Assembly (NCBI GenBank): GCA_032622095.1
Contig: CP136067.1
Location: forward strand, 49,269,899-49,333,898
Direction: 5' to 3'
DNA length: 64,000 nucleotides
From: Siphonodentalium dalli
Taxonomy: Eukaryota > Mollusca > Scaphopoda > Gadilida > Siphonodentaliidae
Made by a program: the position numbers and the translations under genes
Shown here: piece by piece, positions 1 through 14,039 of the stretch
How positions within the stretch are numbered: the first letter of the stretch is position 1
Layout of the letters: every line of letters starts with the position of its first letter
Notes under the pieces: generated by a model
The model's input: only the letters and a program-made list of their open reading frames with translations
Databases searched by the model: none
What the model was told of the DNA's origin: nothing

Positions 1-1624
1 GAAGAGCAGCGTCGATGCGCATGACAACGTGTTAGATTTCCTGTTCAGAAGTGTTTAGTCGCAGTGACACTGCGCTTTTTTTTTTATCTTCTGAAGAAAC
101 ATCGGGACCTAACTTTTCTAAATTCTATGAATTGAACAGATCTGTCTCGGGCACATATAGTCCGGACAATGTACGTAACGTATGTTACCAATGTGATGAG
201 AATTCAACAATCTTATGCGACCTACTAACTTCAATATGATACTCTTTATTCCGGCCTCCACGATGAAGAGCAGTGAGGTTTTTTAATTGTATCTTTTTTC
301 TATTCACAAATTCGTGGAAAGTATATATAAACAGCAAAAACCCAAATGTAAAAGACAAACCCAAATCTAAAAGTCAATTAGCACATATCAGCGCGGAACG
401 GGTGTTGTAACTTAATAGGTACACATTATTAACAGATCCGGTTTTGTGTAGACATAATTTTAAACATACCATATTGTAGATAGTTGAAAGTATTGAGTGT
501 TTATGAATATGCGTTTTCTACTGCAACAAAATGAAATTGAACTGACAAGTTAAGACGGGGCACCATTTTATCTGACAAGTTAAGACGGGGCACCATTTTA
601 TTAACTACGTGCACATATCACGTGACTTCAGTTGAGCTTGGCTTACCATATTGTGCAAGTGATTGAATTACAACCGACAAACAGTCACTTCGTAATATGT
701 CCCTAGCCCATAAGCGCGACTGGTTGCGTTTTCTCGCCTGATAGTGTGAAAGTCTGACCCCTTTATTACTCACCGGAACTAACTTATATGTTTCGTCGTT
801 AACATTATCACTCCGCGAGGAGCTTATCACTCAGAGGGGAGCTTTACGAATGAGACAAGTTTGAAGAATTCGTTTCGCTTTTTTTTTCAACTCAGGTTTT
901 GTCCCCAAATTATCCGTAGTAATGGTCACTTCTATACCATTCCAGCTTTGGTGGTACGATTGCAAACTTAAATCCCGTAGTTTTGTGGACCAGTTATATG
1001 AAAATACATGTCAAGTGCGAATTTGGGTATGATCTGATGATTTTTGCCAGAGTTATGGCCCTTTTTTCAACTTAGAAAATTTCAATTTTGTCCGTCCGTA
1101 CAAACATTTTGCATTATCGTTCAGCAACCGCTGGGAAGATTTAGCTGATATTTGGTATGGTCATAGAGCAGCATGGGGGAACAGCTACATGCATAGCGCG
1201 AGTTTCGTCCACCCATTTTCACCTGAGTTATGGCCCTTTTTTTTACTAAGAAAATTCAAATTTTTTTGGGTTTCCAGATGATAGCGTGAGCTTTGGTGGT
1301 ACGATTGCAAATCCCGTATTTTTGTGGATCAGTTATATGAAAATACATGTCAAGTGCGAATTTGGGTATGATCTGATGATTTTTGCCAGAGTTATGGCCT
1401 TTTTTTAAACTTAGAACATTTGAATTTTCGCTTGTTTTTGGGTTTCCTGGTCGCTTGTTTGTGGGTTTCCGGAATTTCTAGTACGAACTTCTTTTGGAAT
1501 GGTCATAAATACCACCTCGGATATCCGCAGTTTGGTCCATGCTTAATCCGAATTGCTACGGACGGGGGCAAATGCCACGCGACAGCGTACCTCTTGTTAC
1601 ATACAGCCGACTAAGGGTATGTTC
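1..1624. other. Spacer of the Cdc25 repeat unit (unit 0, truncated at window edge)
   Basis: This is the 5' flank of a Cdc25 copy that lies to the left of the window. It matches the spacers at 17459, 32540, 40444, 50982 and 58892. Compared with 17459-17900 it lacks about 174 bp directly after base 63. A 30-bp block is duplicated in tandem at 542-571 and 572-601. Bases 945-1560 hold a degenerate repeat that is also long in unit 3 (about 41.9-42.5 kb) but shortened in the other spacers. I see no convincing gene. The short frames here start at non-ATG codons or are repeat-derived. Confidence 0.7.
945..1560 (+). repeat. Degenerate repeat with GAGTTATGGCCC cores, period about 170 bp
   Basis: The phrase GTTATGGCC recurs near 1052, 1228 and 1390. 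Each is followed by a T-run and a degenerate shared block. The phrase AGTTATATGAAAATACATG occurs twice, near 990 and 1330. The same block is present at about 41880-42470 and, shortened by roughly 0.5 kb, in the spacers at 33.9, 54.1 and 60.2 kb. It looks like dispersed noncoding repeat DNA rather than an exon. Confidence 0.6.
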
Positions 1625-4600
1625 TAAGAGCTGGAAAACTTCGCAATTGGTCTGATATTTATGTGGCGCGTGTTGGAAAGGGATGAAGCACTATGAATTT
1701 AGTTTTTAGTAGGACCCTCTTTTGTGAATTCGGTATGCACCACGTGACCAGAAAGAGCTTGTATTATCAGATTGAGTAACGGATTGAATTTCATCAGCCA
1801 GCAAAGAGCCATTTCCCATATGGCACTAGCCAATGCAGATGTGACAGTCGGCCTTTTCCGATTGGAGGGTGCAATAAGCCGGTCCTTTAAAGGACAGATA
1901 ATTTTGGCCAGATGCTAAGTGAACAGTCAATATAGTTTAGTTATATGTGTTATTATATTACCACACACATTTGGAATTTATTAGTGTCGAGATCCTTTTT
2001 TCGCCACGAAGATTAGAAGGCCCCTACCTGAACATGATGTCAACATTTTAGCCATGAAGTTGAACACGATTGTATTACAAAATGATTGACTTTGCTGATG
2101 ATTGCCATAGCCAATTATGAGGGTTGTATATATGTGATTGATTTAAAAAGCTGGGTGCTGTATGAATGTGAATTTGATTCGGTATCTCAAAAACAGATAA
2201 TATTGAAATCACTCAAAAGGTATAAAAACTGTGGTGAGTCGATGAGTTTATTGTTTGAATGTTTCTTTGTAGCATGTATAGACAGGATCGTGGTACAAAA
2301 CTAATGAAAGTAAATTCTAATTCTGTATCATGTACCGGTATGAGGTTTTTGGAGGTTTGCCCAAAATTGATACCGGTAGTCGCGTAAATCACATTAGAAA
2401 TGTTTCTCAATCTGAGCAATGATATTTCCTACAAAACTGTGAAATGAGCTACCCCGATGAAATGACTAAATTTCCTATTGTAGATAAATCCGGGTTCTGT
2501 AACAGAATAAAGTTAAGTCTTAAGAGCTACCGTACACAGGGAACACAGAGATTTCATTCTAGCGGTCGTATAATTCGTTGCGCCAGGTGACCGGGCGCTA
2601 ACCCCCAGTACTTTATAACGACACTACACTGAACATAGAAGGATACGCACTGGTACGTTCATGACTGAACTATGAGTCTATGTTACTTGGTGCCTTGACG
2701 GAGCTAGACGACTTAAAACGCTTCGCAAATGCAGTGATATACATGCGAAGCTAAATGTTACAGATGTTCAGATTGATGTTTAACAGACATGATGATAATT
2801 ACTAATAGTAATCGCTACCAACTTCTGTGATCGCAACGATCGATAACGTGTTTACCGGTTCCTATTTTCGAGTCAAATTAATAGACAAATACAAAATAGA
2901 TACGGTTGGAGATTATCGCAATACGATAGGGGAACACTTTAACGTTCGTACTCATATTTCACCAATTTTTGTACCTGGCTTGCCTGTCCTAAGTTTCACC
3001 GGGAAAATGGCTAATTTGATTCTATTTGTCGTTATATAGTACATATTTATCACCCCATTTCATAAAAATAAAATAAAAGAACCCGAAGATGACATGTTTA
3101 AAATGTTTGAAGCATGAATTTGGCGATCGATATGTTGCTATCAGAGTACGTTATACTTGTGATAGTTACGTTACGCACACGGTGTTCCCCTATCCGTGGT
3201 ATTGCGATAATCGCCAACCAACCAATACACTGGTCACTGGCAGTGGCAAAACTGGCATCAAATATCAAATCACTAACTAATCCCTTAGATTCAATCCTTG
3301 TCTTTTATTTATGGTCCTATTTGTACATATTTATTATTACTATTAATTATTATAATTATGACACTCCTCAGTCTCATGTGTCTGTGATGAAATTTGAAAA
3401 TTCAAATTGAAATTGAATCATGACATGATTGACATGAAATTGATGAATGCCTCGAATTTTGATAATTAATTTATTAAATTAATTTCCGAAGACCGAAACT
3501 TCATTTGGACGCAAATTTCATCGTGCGTAATGATATTACCTCAAGAGATTCATGGACGGTAACAAACCCGCTGAAACAACATTCTTTATACATGTATCAC
3601 TCTTAAAATCCATTTGTTGTTGTTGTTAAAATCCATTTAGTAGTTCTATTTACCAAGTGAACAAAATGGCGTCGACCGCTTCGTCTCCTTGGTAATGAGA
3701 CCCCTGGTGAGTGGTGTACGGAAGTTATTCATTGGCTATAGCACCAAGACAATATCCAATGAGAGTACGCGTTGTATGATTTTTTTTACAAATGGCAGGC
3801 GCGTACCGAAGGGGCGATAAATTAATTCTGATTATAAATATATTATATAGTTAAAGGGATAATTATGTCCAATCTTATCTCAGATTAGAGACACACAATA
3901 ATTAAAAAAATTTAAGTCGATAAATATTCTAAATTTAACGCATATAAAATTAAAGATCAATACACATTTGGTGAATTACTAAAATGTATCAGCACATATT
4001 AAATTTAATTTCACCAAGCCATATATGGGTACCGGTAGGCCTGTAGCCTACTGATTACGAATGAACGCTTTTATATATTTTTTATTTATTTATTTTCTAA
4101 AAGATCTTCTCTCGTATAGTATAATATATAACTACATATTCATATATAAACGTCTAGATATGTAGGCCTAATGTTTTTTTTTGGGGGCTATTTTCTATCT
4201 CCGAAACCGGACGACATCGATCGATCTGATGTACAATCGATGGAACCGAATATAATTTAAACATGTATTCAGAGTTTCATACCTTCAGTAATTAACAACT
4301 TATATTTTAGCCCATTTTCGACATGCATCGTGAAATAAAATTATATATAGGCCTATATATATAGAGGTACCGGTAATAATTTATTATTTAATACATTGAC
4401 AAACACTTAGGCCTATACTAATATTACTATCTGTCCTGAAACTTTATGAAATAAATGGATATATATAGACAATTCAACAGAATTTTTATCGCATTAACAT
4501 GTTAATGCATGCACTGCATGGTGAACATTATTGTATATATTGATAAAATGTTTCACAATTAACTAAATTGTCCATGATCCTTGAATACATATTTTTTACG

Positions 4601-6879
4601 AAGAAAAAAAAATACATCCTTCCGTAGAACTGGGGAGTGAATTATCATAAAATTTAATGGACATACCTTTGCTCATGATGATTGTTGGTCGTTGTGGTAT
4701 GTGACGATACACAAACTGTAAAAAGGAGAAAATATTGGTTATTGGAAAATTGGTTTACCACATTTTGGATGGATATATATATAGGCCTATGCATTATCTA
4801 GTTTTTTCTTCCGAAAAAGGTCATATAAATATAGACAATGTGCAACAAACGAATACCGTAATTGATTCGGTTTTTAAATTTCACGAGAAAAACATGTTTA
4901 GTAAAAATATAATTATGCCATATATAAATATACCCGTAGTTGTTGCCACTTTTTTGAAGGAGAAATTTAAAGAAAATAATGAGTATGTTATTCACAATAT
5001 TTGTCGTATCAGCATAAAATAAATTACCAGCTTCTTTCTCATTTTTATTTTAATTGGGGGGAGTTACCGGTGCATGGGTTCATAAATGAGGTTAGATGTT
5101 GTCTGATCAAACAATTAATTTGTCAAATTTCTTTTTCAGAGTTCAAGCTTGCAATGAATTTTAACAAAAACATACTACTATAATAAGAAAATAACCCAAT
5201 CAGATAATAATTTAAAGTACTTACATGTATATGTTTTAGTGGAGTTGGTGATGAAGTGAAGCGAACAATATGTATACGGACTGATCAATGTTGATTTTAA
5301 AAGTACAGTATGCCAGTGCCTCTTGAAAAATCTGTATTTATCTCTCAGATAATCTCTTGGTGAGAAGCACGTGACGTATTCTGTCCAATCGCGTTCTTGG
5401 GAAACCACTTCAACCGCTCACTGTGAATCTTAATTCATTGGTGTGAACCAGATAAAAGTAAACCGAAAATAGTGAGACGCGCTCAGTATGTGTGAAAGTG
5501 TCATACACCTCTGAGTAAATTTAAGACACAAGGGGAATCCAATTCAAATCCCACACTGTTGTTTTAACAATTGGGCGTTTACTTTAAATCGTATTTACCA
5601 CTATGTGTCCCCTTTGTCGGGTCGTGTATATAATAATTTATTTCGGTTTGGCATTTTACCCGCCGTCTATACGTCGGTAAAATCCCCCCCACACAAAAAA
5701 TGGGGAGGGGTAGGCACAGCTGTCCGAATTAGCTAACTGTTTGTATTTCATATTTATCTCAAATAATGTATGTATATATGTACGGTTTTGTTGAGATTAA
5801 TTCAAATTAAAAAACAACCACAATGGTTAGAATGCAATGAGAACAATTTGTGTGTCTATGTTTCAAATTATACACGAGCTTCATTTAATTTGGATGAAAA
5901 ACTTCACTAAAAATATATGATTTCAATTAATCGAACAAATAAAACATGTTTCACACTTATAAATAAGACATGCACGTTGACAAAAACAACGAAATACTGA
6001 TTTTAAAAAAAAACCAGCTTCATACCCATGCCAGTGATTCTCCAGGTGTTTTAAATTGTTCTGACAGAAGTGAAACAAATGCTCTTTATTTTTACCATAT
6101 CAGGAAAACACTATATAATTGACGCACAACGCTCTTTTCTGTTTTTTTGTATCTGTATACACAATCGATATCTCTTCACATGTACATCAAAAACATATTT
6201 ATTCATGTAAATTCATTTTAATCCAGCAAACAAGTGATAACAATATTAAATAATTTAAGACTGCATTCAAATTAGTTTTGCATTTGTATTATCTATGTAT
6301 TTGGGGGATAAATTCTTGGACAATGGCCGCTTTTTATAATTTTATAATAAACATGCAACCTTGGTGGGGGAGGGGGCATTTTCAGTTGGCATGTTTAGTG
6401 TAAACAATATATATTTGAACAAAAGAACAGAACATCACATTGACAATTATATATGTTGCATGTTTGGGGCGGCACATGTTATGTCTGGGGGTGGATGTGG
6501 TCAATTGTACGGAATCCATCTGAGTACAATTTTATACCTATATAATTCATAAGTAACCCGTACCAGTTTAAAGATACGGGCGGGTTGGCGGTGGGTATGC
6601 TGTTAAATTATTCAGCTCCGTCAAATAGAAATTCCCTTCTACTTGGTCAGAAAAATTTGGGGAAATGTGGCAAATTACCATGGCAACGTCTTAAGTAAGG
6701 CGAGTCGAAATTTCCTGTGAAAAAAAATCTGGGGAAAAAAGTTAAAAAATGTCTCGAAAATAGGCAAAGTAAGAAAATAAACGGAAATTGACCGAAACAA
6801 GTCCTGGGTCATTTATGGCCACCTCGGCCGAAAACGTTACAGAACCTGGCTTTTGTATAGATCCGGATATATGGTAAAC

Positions 6880-6931
6880 ATAAAGAGCGGTATTTGTTAC
6901 TGTTTTCCTAATATTGAAATAATAAAGAGCG
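6880..6931 (-). repeat. Paired CGCTCTTTAT decamers (short dispersed module)
   Basis: ATAAAGAGCG occurs at 6880-6889 and 6922-6931, 42 bp apart. The same paired arrangement is found at 12999/13041 and, in other sequence contexts, at 34605/34651, 43689/43730 and 44354/44396. Partner decamers vary by one or two bases. A related pair is seen at 6080/6130. It is unassigned and may be the core of a short mobile element. Confidence 0.5.
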
Positions 6932-7219
6932 TTTATAGCATTTGTGCCCGATTAACCAATATAATTGCTCAACCTGTGTTATGTAAACAGAAGCAAAACA
7001 TTTGTAACACGAACATGTATTGTTTACGTACACGATCGTACGTACGTCTTGACGACAATATACTATTTACGCGCTGATTATGTTTGGCATATGTACAAAA
7101 CTATATATATCTATTAATATTCCTTCTGTTGATGGCGATTTGAACAGATATGAATTTTTCTGCGACTGCACGTTAATATGGATCATTTATCATAGATATG
7201 ATTACTTTCTATTATTTCT

Positions 7220-7700
7220 TTCAGAATAGAACATTCCATACCAACAGTACGGCATCGTAAATTTGTGGTGCCGACTCGGTAAAGGTGTAATTTGGCAACA
7301 ATCCGGCCGTCTTTAACTGAATTCAATTGCAATTGATAGGCAATTGTGAATATATATATTATTTCGCTATCTGAAATTTGGTACATTCAACACCTTGCTT
7401 TCGGCATCAATCATGTAGGTTTTATATATATGTACATCATTATGGCAGCATATATATACATGTATAATCGATTTCTAAGCTGTTATAACTGTTTCAGTTA
7501 ATAACTTTCCATACCTGAACGGCATCGGAAAATTGGTACCGATTCGGCGTCAGAAAATTGGTACCAATTCATTACCGGAAAGTAGGCACCAATTCGCTAT
7601 CGTGAAATTGGTACCAATTCAACACCTAGCTTTCGGCATCAATCATGCAGCATGGCAACAATCCGACTTTAACTGGATTCAATTGCAATCATTCACTGCC
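7220..7700. repeat. GGTACC-palindrome repeat cluster, first set
   Basis: These are imperfect subrepeats of about 25 bp with the core AATTGGTACCAATTC. They are arranged in larger blocks that start with CATTCCATACC and end near CGGCATCAATCATG. The same blocks recur at 13345-13830, 14040-14230 and 14335-14520. No coding potential was seen. Confidence 0.75.
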
Positions 7701-7744
7701 ATGTGAAATTGAATAATTAGATTATCATTTCACCCGGATATATA

Positions 7745-10700
7745 TAAGAGCTGGAAAACTTCGCAATTGGTCTGATATTTATGTGGCGCGTGTTGGAAAG
7801 GGATGAAGCACTATGAATTTAGTTTTTAGTAGGACCCTCTTTTGTGAATTCGGTATGCACCACGTGACCAGAAAGAGCTTGTATTATCAGATTGAGTAAC
7901 GGATTGAATTTCATCAGCCAGCAAAGAGCCATTTCCCATATGGCACTAGCCAATGCAGATGTGACAGTCGGCCTTTTCCGATTGGAGGGTGCAATAAGCC
8001 GGTCCTTTAAAGGACAGATAATTTTGGCCAGATGCTAAGTGAACAGTCAATATAGTTTAGTTATATGTGTTATTATATTACCACACGCATTTGGAATTTA
8101 TTAGTGTCGAGATCCTTTTTTCGCCACGAAGATTAGAAGGCCCCTACCTGAACATGATGTCAACATTTTAGCCATGAAGTTGAACACGATTGTATTACAA
8201 AATGATTGACTTTGCTGATGATTGCCATAGCCAATTATGAGGGTTGTATATATGTGATTGATTTAAAAAGCTGGGTGCTGTATGAATGTGAATTTGATTC
8301 GGTATCTCAAAAACAGATAATATTGAAATCACTCAAAAGGTATAAAAACTGTGGTGAGTCGATGAGTTTATTGTTTGAATGTTTCTTTGTAGCATGTATA
8401 GACAGGATCGTGGTACAAAACTAATGAAAGTAAATTCTAATTCTGTATCATGTACCGGTATGAGGTTTTTGGAGGTTTGCCCAAAATTGATACCGGTAGT
8501 CGCGTAAATCACATTAGAAATGTTTCTCAATCTGAGCAATGATATTTCCTACAAAACTGTGAAATGAGCTACCCCGATGAAATGACTAAATTTCCTATTG
8601 TAGATAAATCCGGGTTCTGTAACAGAATAAAGTTAAGTCTTAAGAGCTACCGTACACAGGGAACACAGAGATTTCATTCTAGCGGTCGTATAATTCGTTG
8701 CGCCAGGTGACCGGGCGCTAACCCCCAGTACTTTATAACGACACTACACTGAACATAGAAGGATACGCACTGGTACGTTCATGACTGAACTATGAGTCTA
8801 TGTTACTTGGTGCCTTGACGGAGCTAGACGACTTAAAACGCTTCGCAAATGCAGTGATATACATGCGAAGCTAAATGTTACAGATGTTCAGATTGATGTT
8901 TAACAGACATGATGATAATTACTAATAGTAATCGCTACCAACTTCTGTGATCGCAACGATCGATAACGTGTTTACCGGTTCCTATTTTCGAGTCAAATTA
9001 ATAGACAAATACAAAATAGATACGGTTGGAGATTATCGCAATACGATAGGGGAACACTTTAACGTTCGTACTCATATTTCACCAATTTTTGTACCTGGCT
9101 TGCCTGTCCTAAGTTTCACCGGGAAAATGGCTAATTTGATTCTATTTGTCGTTATATAGTACATATTTATCACCCCATTTCATAAAAATAAAATAAAAGA
9201 ACCCGAAGATGACATGTTTAAAATGTTTGAAGCATGAATTTGGCGATCGATATGTTGCTATCAGAGTACGTTATACTTGTGATAGTTACGTTACGCACAC
9301 GGTGTTCCCCTATCCGTGGTATTGCGATAATCGCCAACCAACCAATACACTGGTCACTGGCAGTGGCAAAACTGGCATCAAATATCAAATCACTAACTAA
9401 TCCCTTAGATTCAATCCTTGTCTTTTATTTATGGTCCTATTTGTACATATTTATTATTACTATTAATTATTATAATTATGACACTCCTCAGTCTCATGTG
9501 TCTGTGATGAAATTTGAAAATTCAAATTGAAATTGAATCATGACATGATTGACATGAAATTGATGAATGCCTCGAATTTTGATAATTAATTTATTAAATT
9601 AATTTCCGAAGACCGAAACTTCATTTGGACGCAAATTTCATCGTGCGTAATGATATTACCTCAAGAGATTCATGGACGGTAACAAACCCGCTGAAACAAC
9701 ATTCTTTATACATGTATCACTCTTAAAATCCATTTGTTGTTGTTGTTAAAATCCATTTAGTAGTTCTATTTACCAAGTGAACAAAATGGCGTCGACCGCT
9801 TCGTCTCCTTGGTAATGAGACCCCTGGTGAGTGGTGTACGGAAGTTATTCATTGGCTATAGCACCAAGACAATATCCAATGAGAGTACGCGTTGTATGAT
9901 TTTTTTTACAAATGGCAGGCGCGTACCGAAGGGGCGATAAATTAATTCTGATTATAAATATATTATATAGTTAAAGGGATAATTATGTCCAATCTTATCT
10001 CAGATTAGAGACACACAATAATTAAAAAAATTTAAGTCGATAAATATTCTAAATTTAACGCATATAAAATTAAAGATCAATACACATTTGGTGAATTACT
10101 AAAATGTATCAGCACATATTAAATTTAATTTCACCAAGCCATATATGGGTACCGGTAGGCCTGTAGCCTACTGATTACGAATGAACGCTTTTATATATTT
10201 TTTATTTATTTATTTTCTAAAAGATCTTCTCTCGTATAGTATAATATATAACTACATATTCATATATAAACGTCTAGATATGTAGGCCTAATGTTTTTTT
10301 TTGGGGGCTATTTTCTATCTCCGAAACCGGACGACATCGATCGATCTGATGTACAATCGATGGAACCGAATATAATTTAAACATGTATTCAGAGTTTCAT
10401 ACCTTCAGTAATTAACAACTTATATTTTAGCCCATTTTCGACATGCATCGTGAAATAAAATTATATATAGGCCTATATATATAGAGGTACCGGTAATAAT
10501 TTATTATTTAATACATTGACAAACACTTAGGCCTATACTAATATTACTATCTGTCCTGAAACTTTATGAAATAAATGGATATATATAGACAATTCAACAG
10601 AATTTTTATCGCATTAACATGTTAATGCATGCACTGCATGGTGAACATTATTGTATATATTGATAAAATGTTTCACAATTAACTAAATTGTCCATGATCC

Positions 10701-13700
10701 TTGAATACATATTTTTTACGAAGAAAAAAAAATACATCCTTCCGTAGAACTGGGGAGTGAATTATCATAAAATTTAATGGACATACCTTTGCTCATGATG
10801 ATTGTTGGTCGTTGTGGTATGTGACGATACACAAACTGTAAAAAGGAGAAAATATTGGTTATTGGAAAATTGGTTTACCACATTTTGGATGGATATATAT
10901 ATAGGCCTATGCATTATCTAGTTTTTTCTTCCGAAAAAGGTCATATAAATATAGACAATGTGCAACAAACGAATACCGTAATTGATTCGGTTTTTAAATT
11001 TCACGAGAAAAACATGTTTAGTAAAAATATAATTATGCCATATATAAATATACCCGTAGTTGTTGCCACTTTTTTGAAGGAGAAATCTAAAGAAAATAAT
11101 GAGTATGTTATTCACAATATTTGTCGTATCAGCATAAAATAAATTACCAGCTTCTTTCTCATTTTTATTTTAATTGGGGGGAGTTACCGGTGCATGGGTT
11201 CATAAATGAGGTTAGATGTTGTCTGATCAAACAATTAATTTGTCAAATTTCTTTTTCAGAGTTCAAGCTTGCAATGAATTTTAACAAAAACATACTACTA
11301 TAATAAGAAAATAACCCAATCAGATAATAATTTAAAGTACTTACATGTATATGTTTTAGTGGAGTTGGTGATGAAGTGAAGCGAACAATATGTATACGGA
11401 CTGATCAATGTTGATTTTAAAAGTACAGTATGCCAGTGCCTCTTGAAAAATCTGTATTTATCTCTCAGATAATCTCTTGGTGAGAAGCACGTGACGTATT
11501 CTGTCCAATCGCGTTCTTGGGAAACCACTTCAACCGCTCACTGTGAATCTTAATTCATTGGTGTGAACCAGATAAAAGTAAACCGAAAATAGTGAGACGC
11601 GCTCAGTATGTGTGAAAGTGTCATACACCTCTGAGTAAATTTAAGACACAAGGGGAATCCAATTCAAATCCCACACTGTTGTTTTAACAATTGGGCGTTT
11701 ACTTTAAATCGTATTTACCACTATGTGTCCCCTTTGTCGGGTCGTGTATATAATAATTTATTTCGGTTTGGCATTTTACCCGCCGTCTATACGTCGGTAA
11801 AATCCCCCCCACACAAAAAATGGGGAGGGGTAGGCACAGCTGTCCGAATTAGCTAACTGTTTGTATTTCATATTTATCTCAAATAATGTATGTATATATG
11901 TACGGTTTTGTTGAGATTAATTCAAATTAAAAAACAACCACAATGGTTAGAATGCAATGAGAACAATTTGTGTGTCTATGTTTCAAATTATACACGAGCT
12001 TCATTTAATTTGGATGAAAAACTTCACTAAAAATATATGATTTCAATTAATCGAACAAATAAAACATGTTTCACACTTATAAATAAGACATGCACGTTGA
12101 CAAAAACAACGAAATACTGATTTAAAAAAAAAACCAGCTTCATACCCATGCCAGTGATTCTCCAGGTGTTTTAAATTGTTCTGACAGAAGTGAAACAAAT
12201 GCTCTTTATTTTTACCATATCAGGAAAACACTATATAATTGACGCACAACGCTCTTTTCTGTTTTTTTGTATCTGTATACACAATCGATATCTCTTCACA
12301 TGTACATCAAAAACATATTTATTCATGTAAATTCATTTTAATCCAGCAAACAAGTGATAACAATATTAAATAATTTAAGACTGCATTCAAATTAGTTTTG
12401 CATTTGTATTATCTATGTATTTGGGGGATAAATTCTTGGACAATGGCCGCTTTTTATAATTTTATAATAAACATGCAACCTTGGTGGGGGAGGGGGCATT
12501 TTCAGTTGGCATGTTTAGTGTAAACAATATATATTTGAACAAAAGAACAGAACATCACATTGACAATTATATATGTTGCATGTTTGGGGCGGCACATGTT
12601 ATGTCTGGGGGTGGATGTGGTCAATTGTACGGAATCCATCTGAGTACAATTTTATACCTATATAATTCATAAGTAACCCGTACCAGTTTAAAGATACGGG
12701 CGGGTTGGCGGTGGGTATGCTGTTAAATTATTCAGCTCCGTCAAATAGAAATTCCCTTCTACTTGGTCAGAAAAATTTGGGGAAATGTGGCAAATTACCA
12801 TGGCAACGTCTTAAGTAAGGCGAGTCGAAATTTCCTGTGAAAAAAAATCTGGGAAAAAAGTTAAAAAATGTCTCGAAAATAGGCAAAGTAAGAAAATAAA
12901 CGGAAATTGACCGAAACAAGTCCTGGGTCATTTATGGCCACCTCGGCCGAAAACGTTACAGAACCTGGCTTTTGTTTAGATCCGGATATATGGTAAACAT
13001 AAAGAGCGTTATTTGTTACTGTTTTCCTAATATTGAAATAATAAAGAGCGTTTATAGCATTTGTGCCCGATTAACCAATATAATTGCTCAACCTGTGTTA
13101 TGTAAACAGAAGCAAAACATTTGTAACACGAACATGTATTGTTTACGTACACGATCGTACGTACGTCTTGACGACAATATACTATTTACGCGCTGATTAT
13201 GTTTGGCATATGTACAAAACTATATATATATATTAATATTCCTTCTGTTGATGGCGATTTGAACAGATATGAATTTTTCTGCGACTGCACGTTAATATGG
13301 ATCATTTATCATAGATATGATTACTTTCTATTATTTCTTTCAGAATAGAACATTCCATACCAACAGTACGGCATCGTAAATTTGGTGCCGACTCGGTAAA
13401 GGTGTAATTTGGCAACAATCCGGCCGTCTTTAACTGAATTCAATTGCAATTGATAGGCAATTGTGAATATATATATTATTTCGCTATCTGAAATTTGGTA
13501 CCAATTCAACACCTTGCTTTCGGCATCAATCATGTAGGTTTTATATATATGTACATCATTATGGCAGCATATATATACATGTATAATCGATTTCTAAGCT
13601 GTTATAACTGTTTCAGTTAATAACTTTCCATACCTGAACGGCATCGGAAAATTGGTACCGATTCGGCGTCAGAAAATTGGTACCAATTCATTACCGGAAA

Positions 13701-13853
13701 GTAGGCACCAATTCGCTATCGTGAAATTGGTACCAATTCAACACCTAGCTTTCGGCATCAATCATGCAGCATGGCAACAATCCGACTTTAACTGGATTCA
13801 ATTGCAATCATTCACTGCCATGTGAAATTGAATAATTAGATTATCATTTCACC

Positions 13854-13863
<10 letters not shown>
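7745..13863. repeat. 6.12-kb tandem duplication, copy 2
   Basis: This is the head-to-tail partner of 1625-7744. The junction lies inside an AT-rich tract (GGATATATATAAGAGC), and copy 2 ends in a longer (AT)n run at the equivalent place. Small differences include a base at 11085 that changes TTT to TCT and minor length changes in homopolymer runs. No gene could be supported. Near-identity means either a very recent duplication or an assembly artefact. Confidence 0.9.
13345..13830. repeat. GGTACC-palindrome repeat cluster, second set
   Basis: This is the copy-2 equivalent of 7220-7700. It has the same core, AATTGGTACCAATTC, and the same larger block order. One block here carries a restored GGTACCAATTC where copy 1 has GGTACATTC near 7379. 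Confidence 0.75.
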
Positions 13864-13890
<27 letters not shown>

Positions 13891-13910
13891 CTATATATAT
13901 ATATATTTCT
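13855..13910. repeat. (AT)n microsatellite
   Basis: This is an almost uninterrupted run of AT dinucleotides with one internal GC, ending the second 6.12-kb copy. Copy 1 has only a few AT repeats at the equivalent position, which is also the duplication junction. Confidence 0.9.
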
Positions 13911-14039
13911 GGTTCATATATGCAGTAACTGAATAATATACACAGTTACACACCTCACAATTTATACATGTGTATCATTATGGTAGCATATATACATGTA
14001 CACTCGATTGCTTTACATATAATTGTTTCAGATAAACTT

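Larger units (their letters stand above)
1625..7744. repeat. 6.12-kb tandem duplication, copy 1
   Basis: Every recognisable landmark between 1625 and 7744 recurs 6120 bp (6119 bp towards the end) downstream in the same orientation. Only about ten differences are visible, such as the base at 1969 versus 8089 and a one-base deletion after 12850. Bases 1625-2031 match the spacers at 34.1, 42.5, 54.3 and 60.4 kb. From about 2032 the sequence is unique to this pair. It is AT-rich, with TAGGCCTA palindromes at about 4.0-4.8 kb, a CpG-rich patch at about 3.66-3.83 kb, and GGTACC repeats at the end. I find no convincing protein gene in it. The short frames lack family motifs, and several begin at TTG or GTG. 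Confidence 0.9.

Noticed and set aside
1420-1614. Signal-peptide-like 64-codon frame
   Set aside because: It starts at TTG and lies within the dispersed GTTATGGCCC repeat. The hydrophobic stretch comes from T-rich sequence.
2086-3410. Short frames in the 6.12-kb unit (72, 70, 63 and 98 codons)
   Set aside because: Some start at TTG or GTG. None shows family motifs or convincing splice context, and duplication alone explains their recurrence at +6120.
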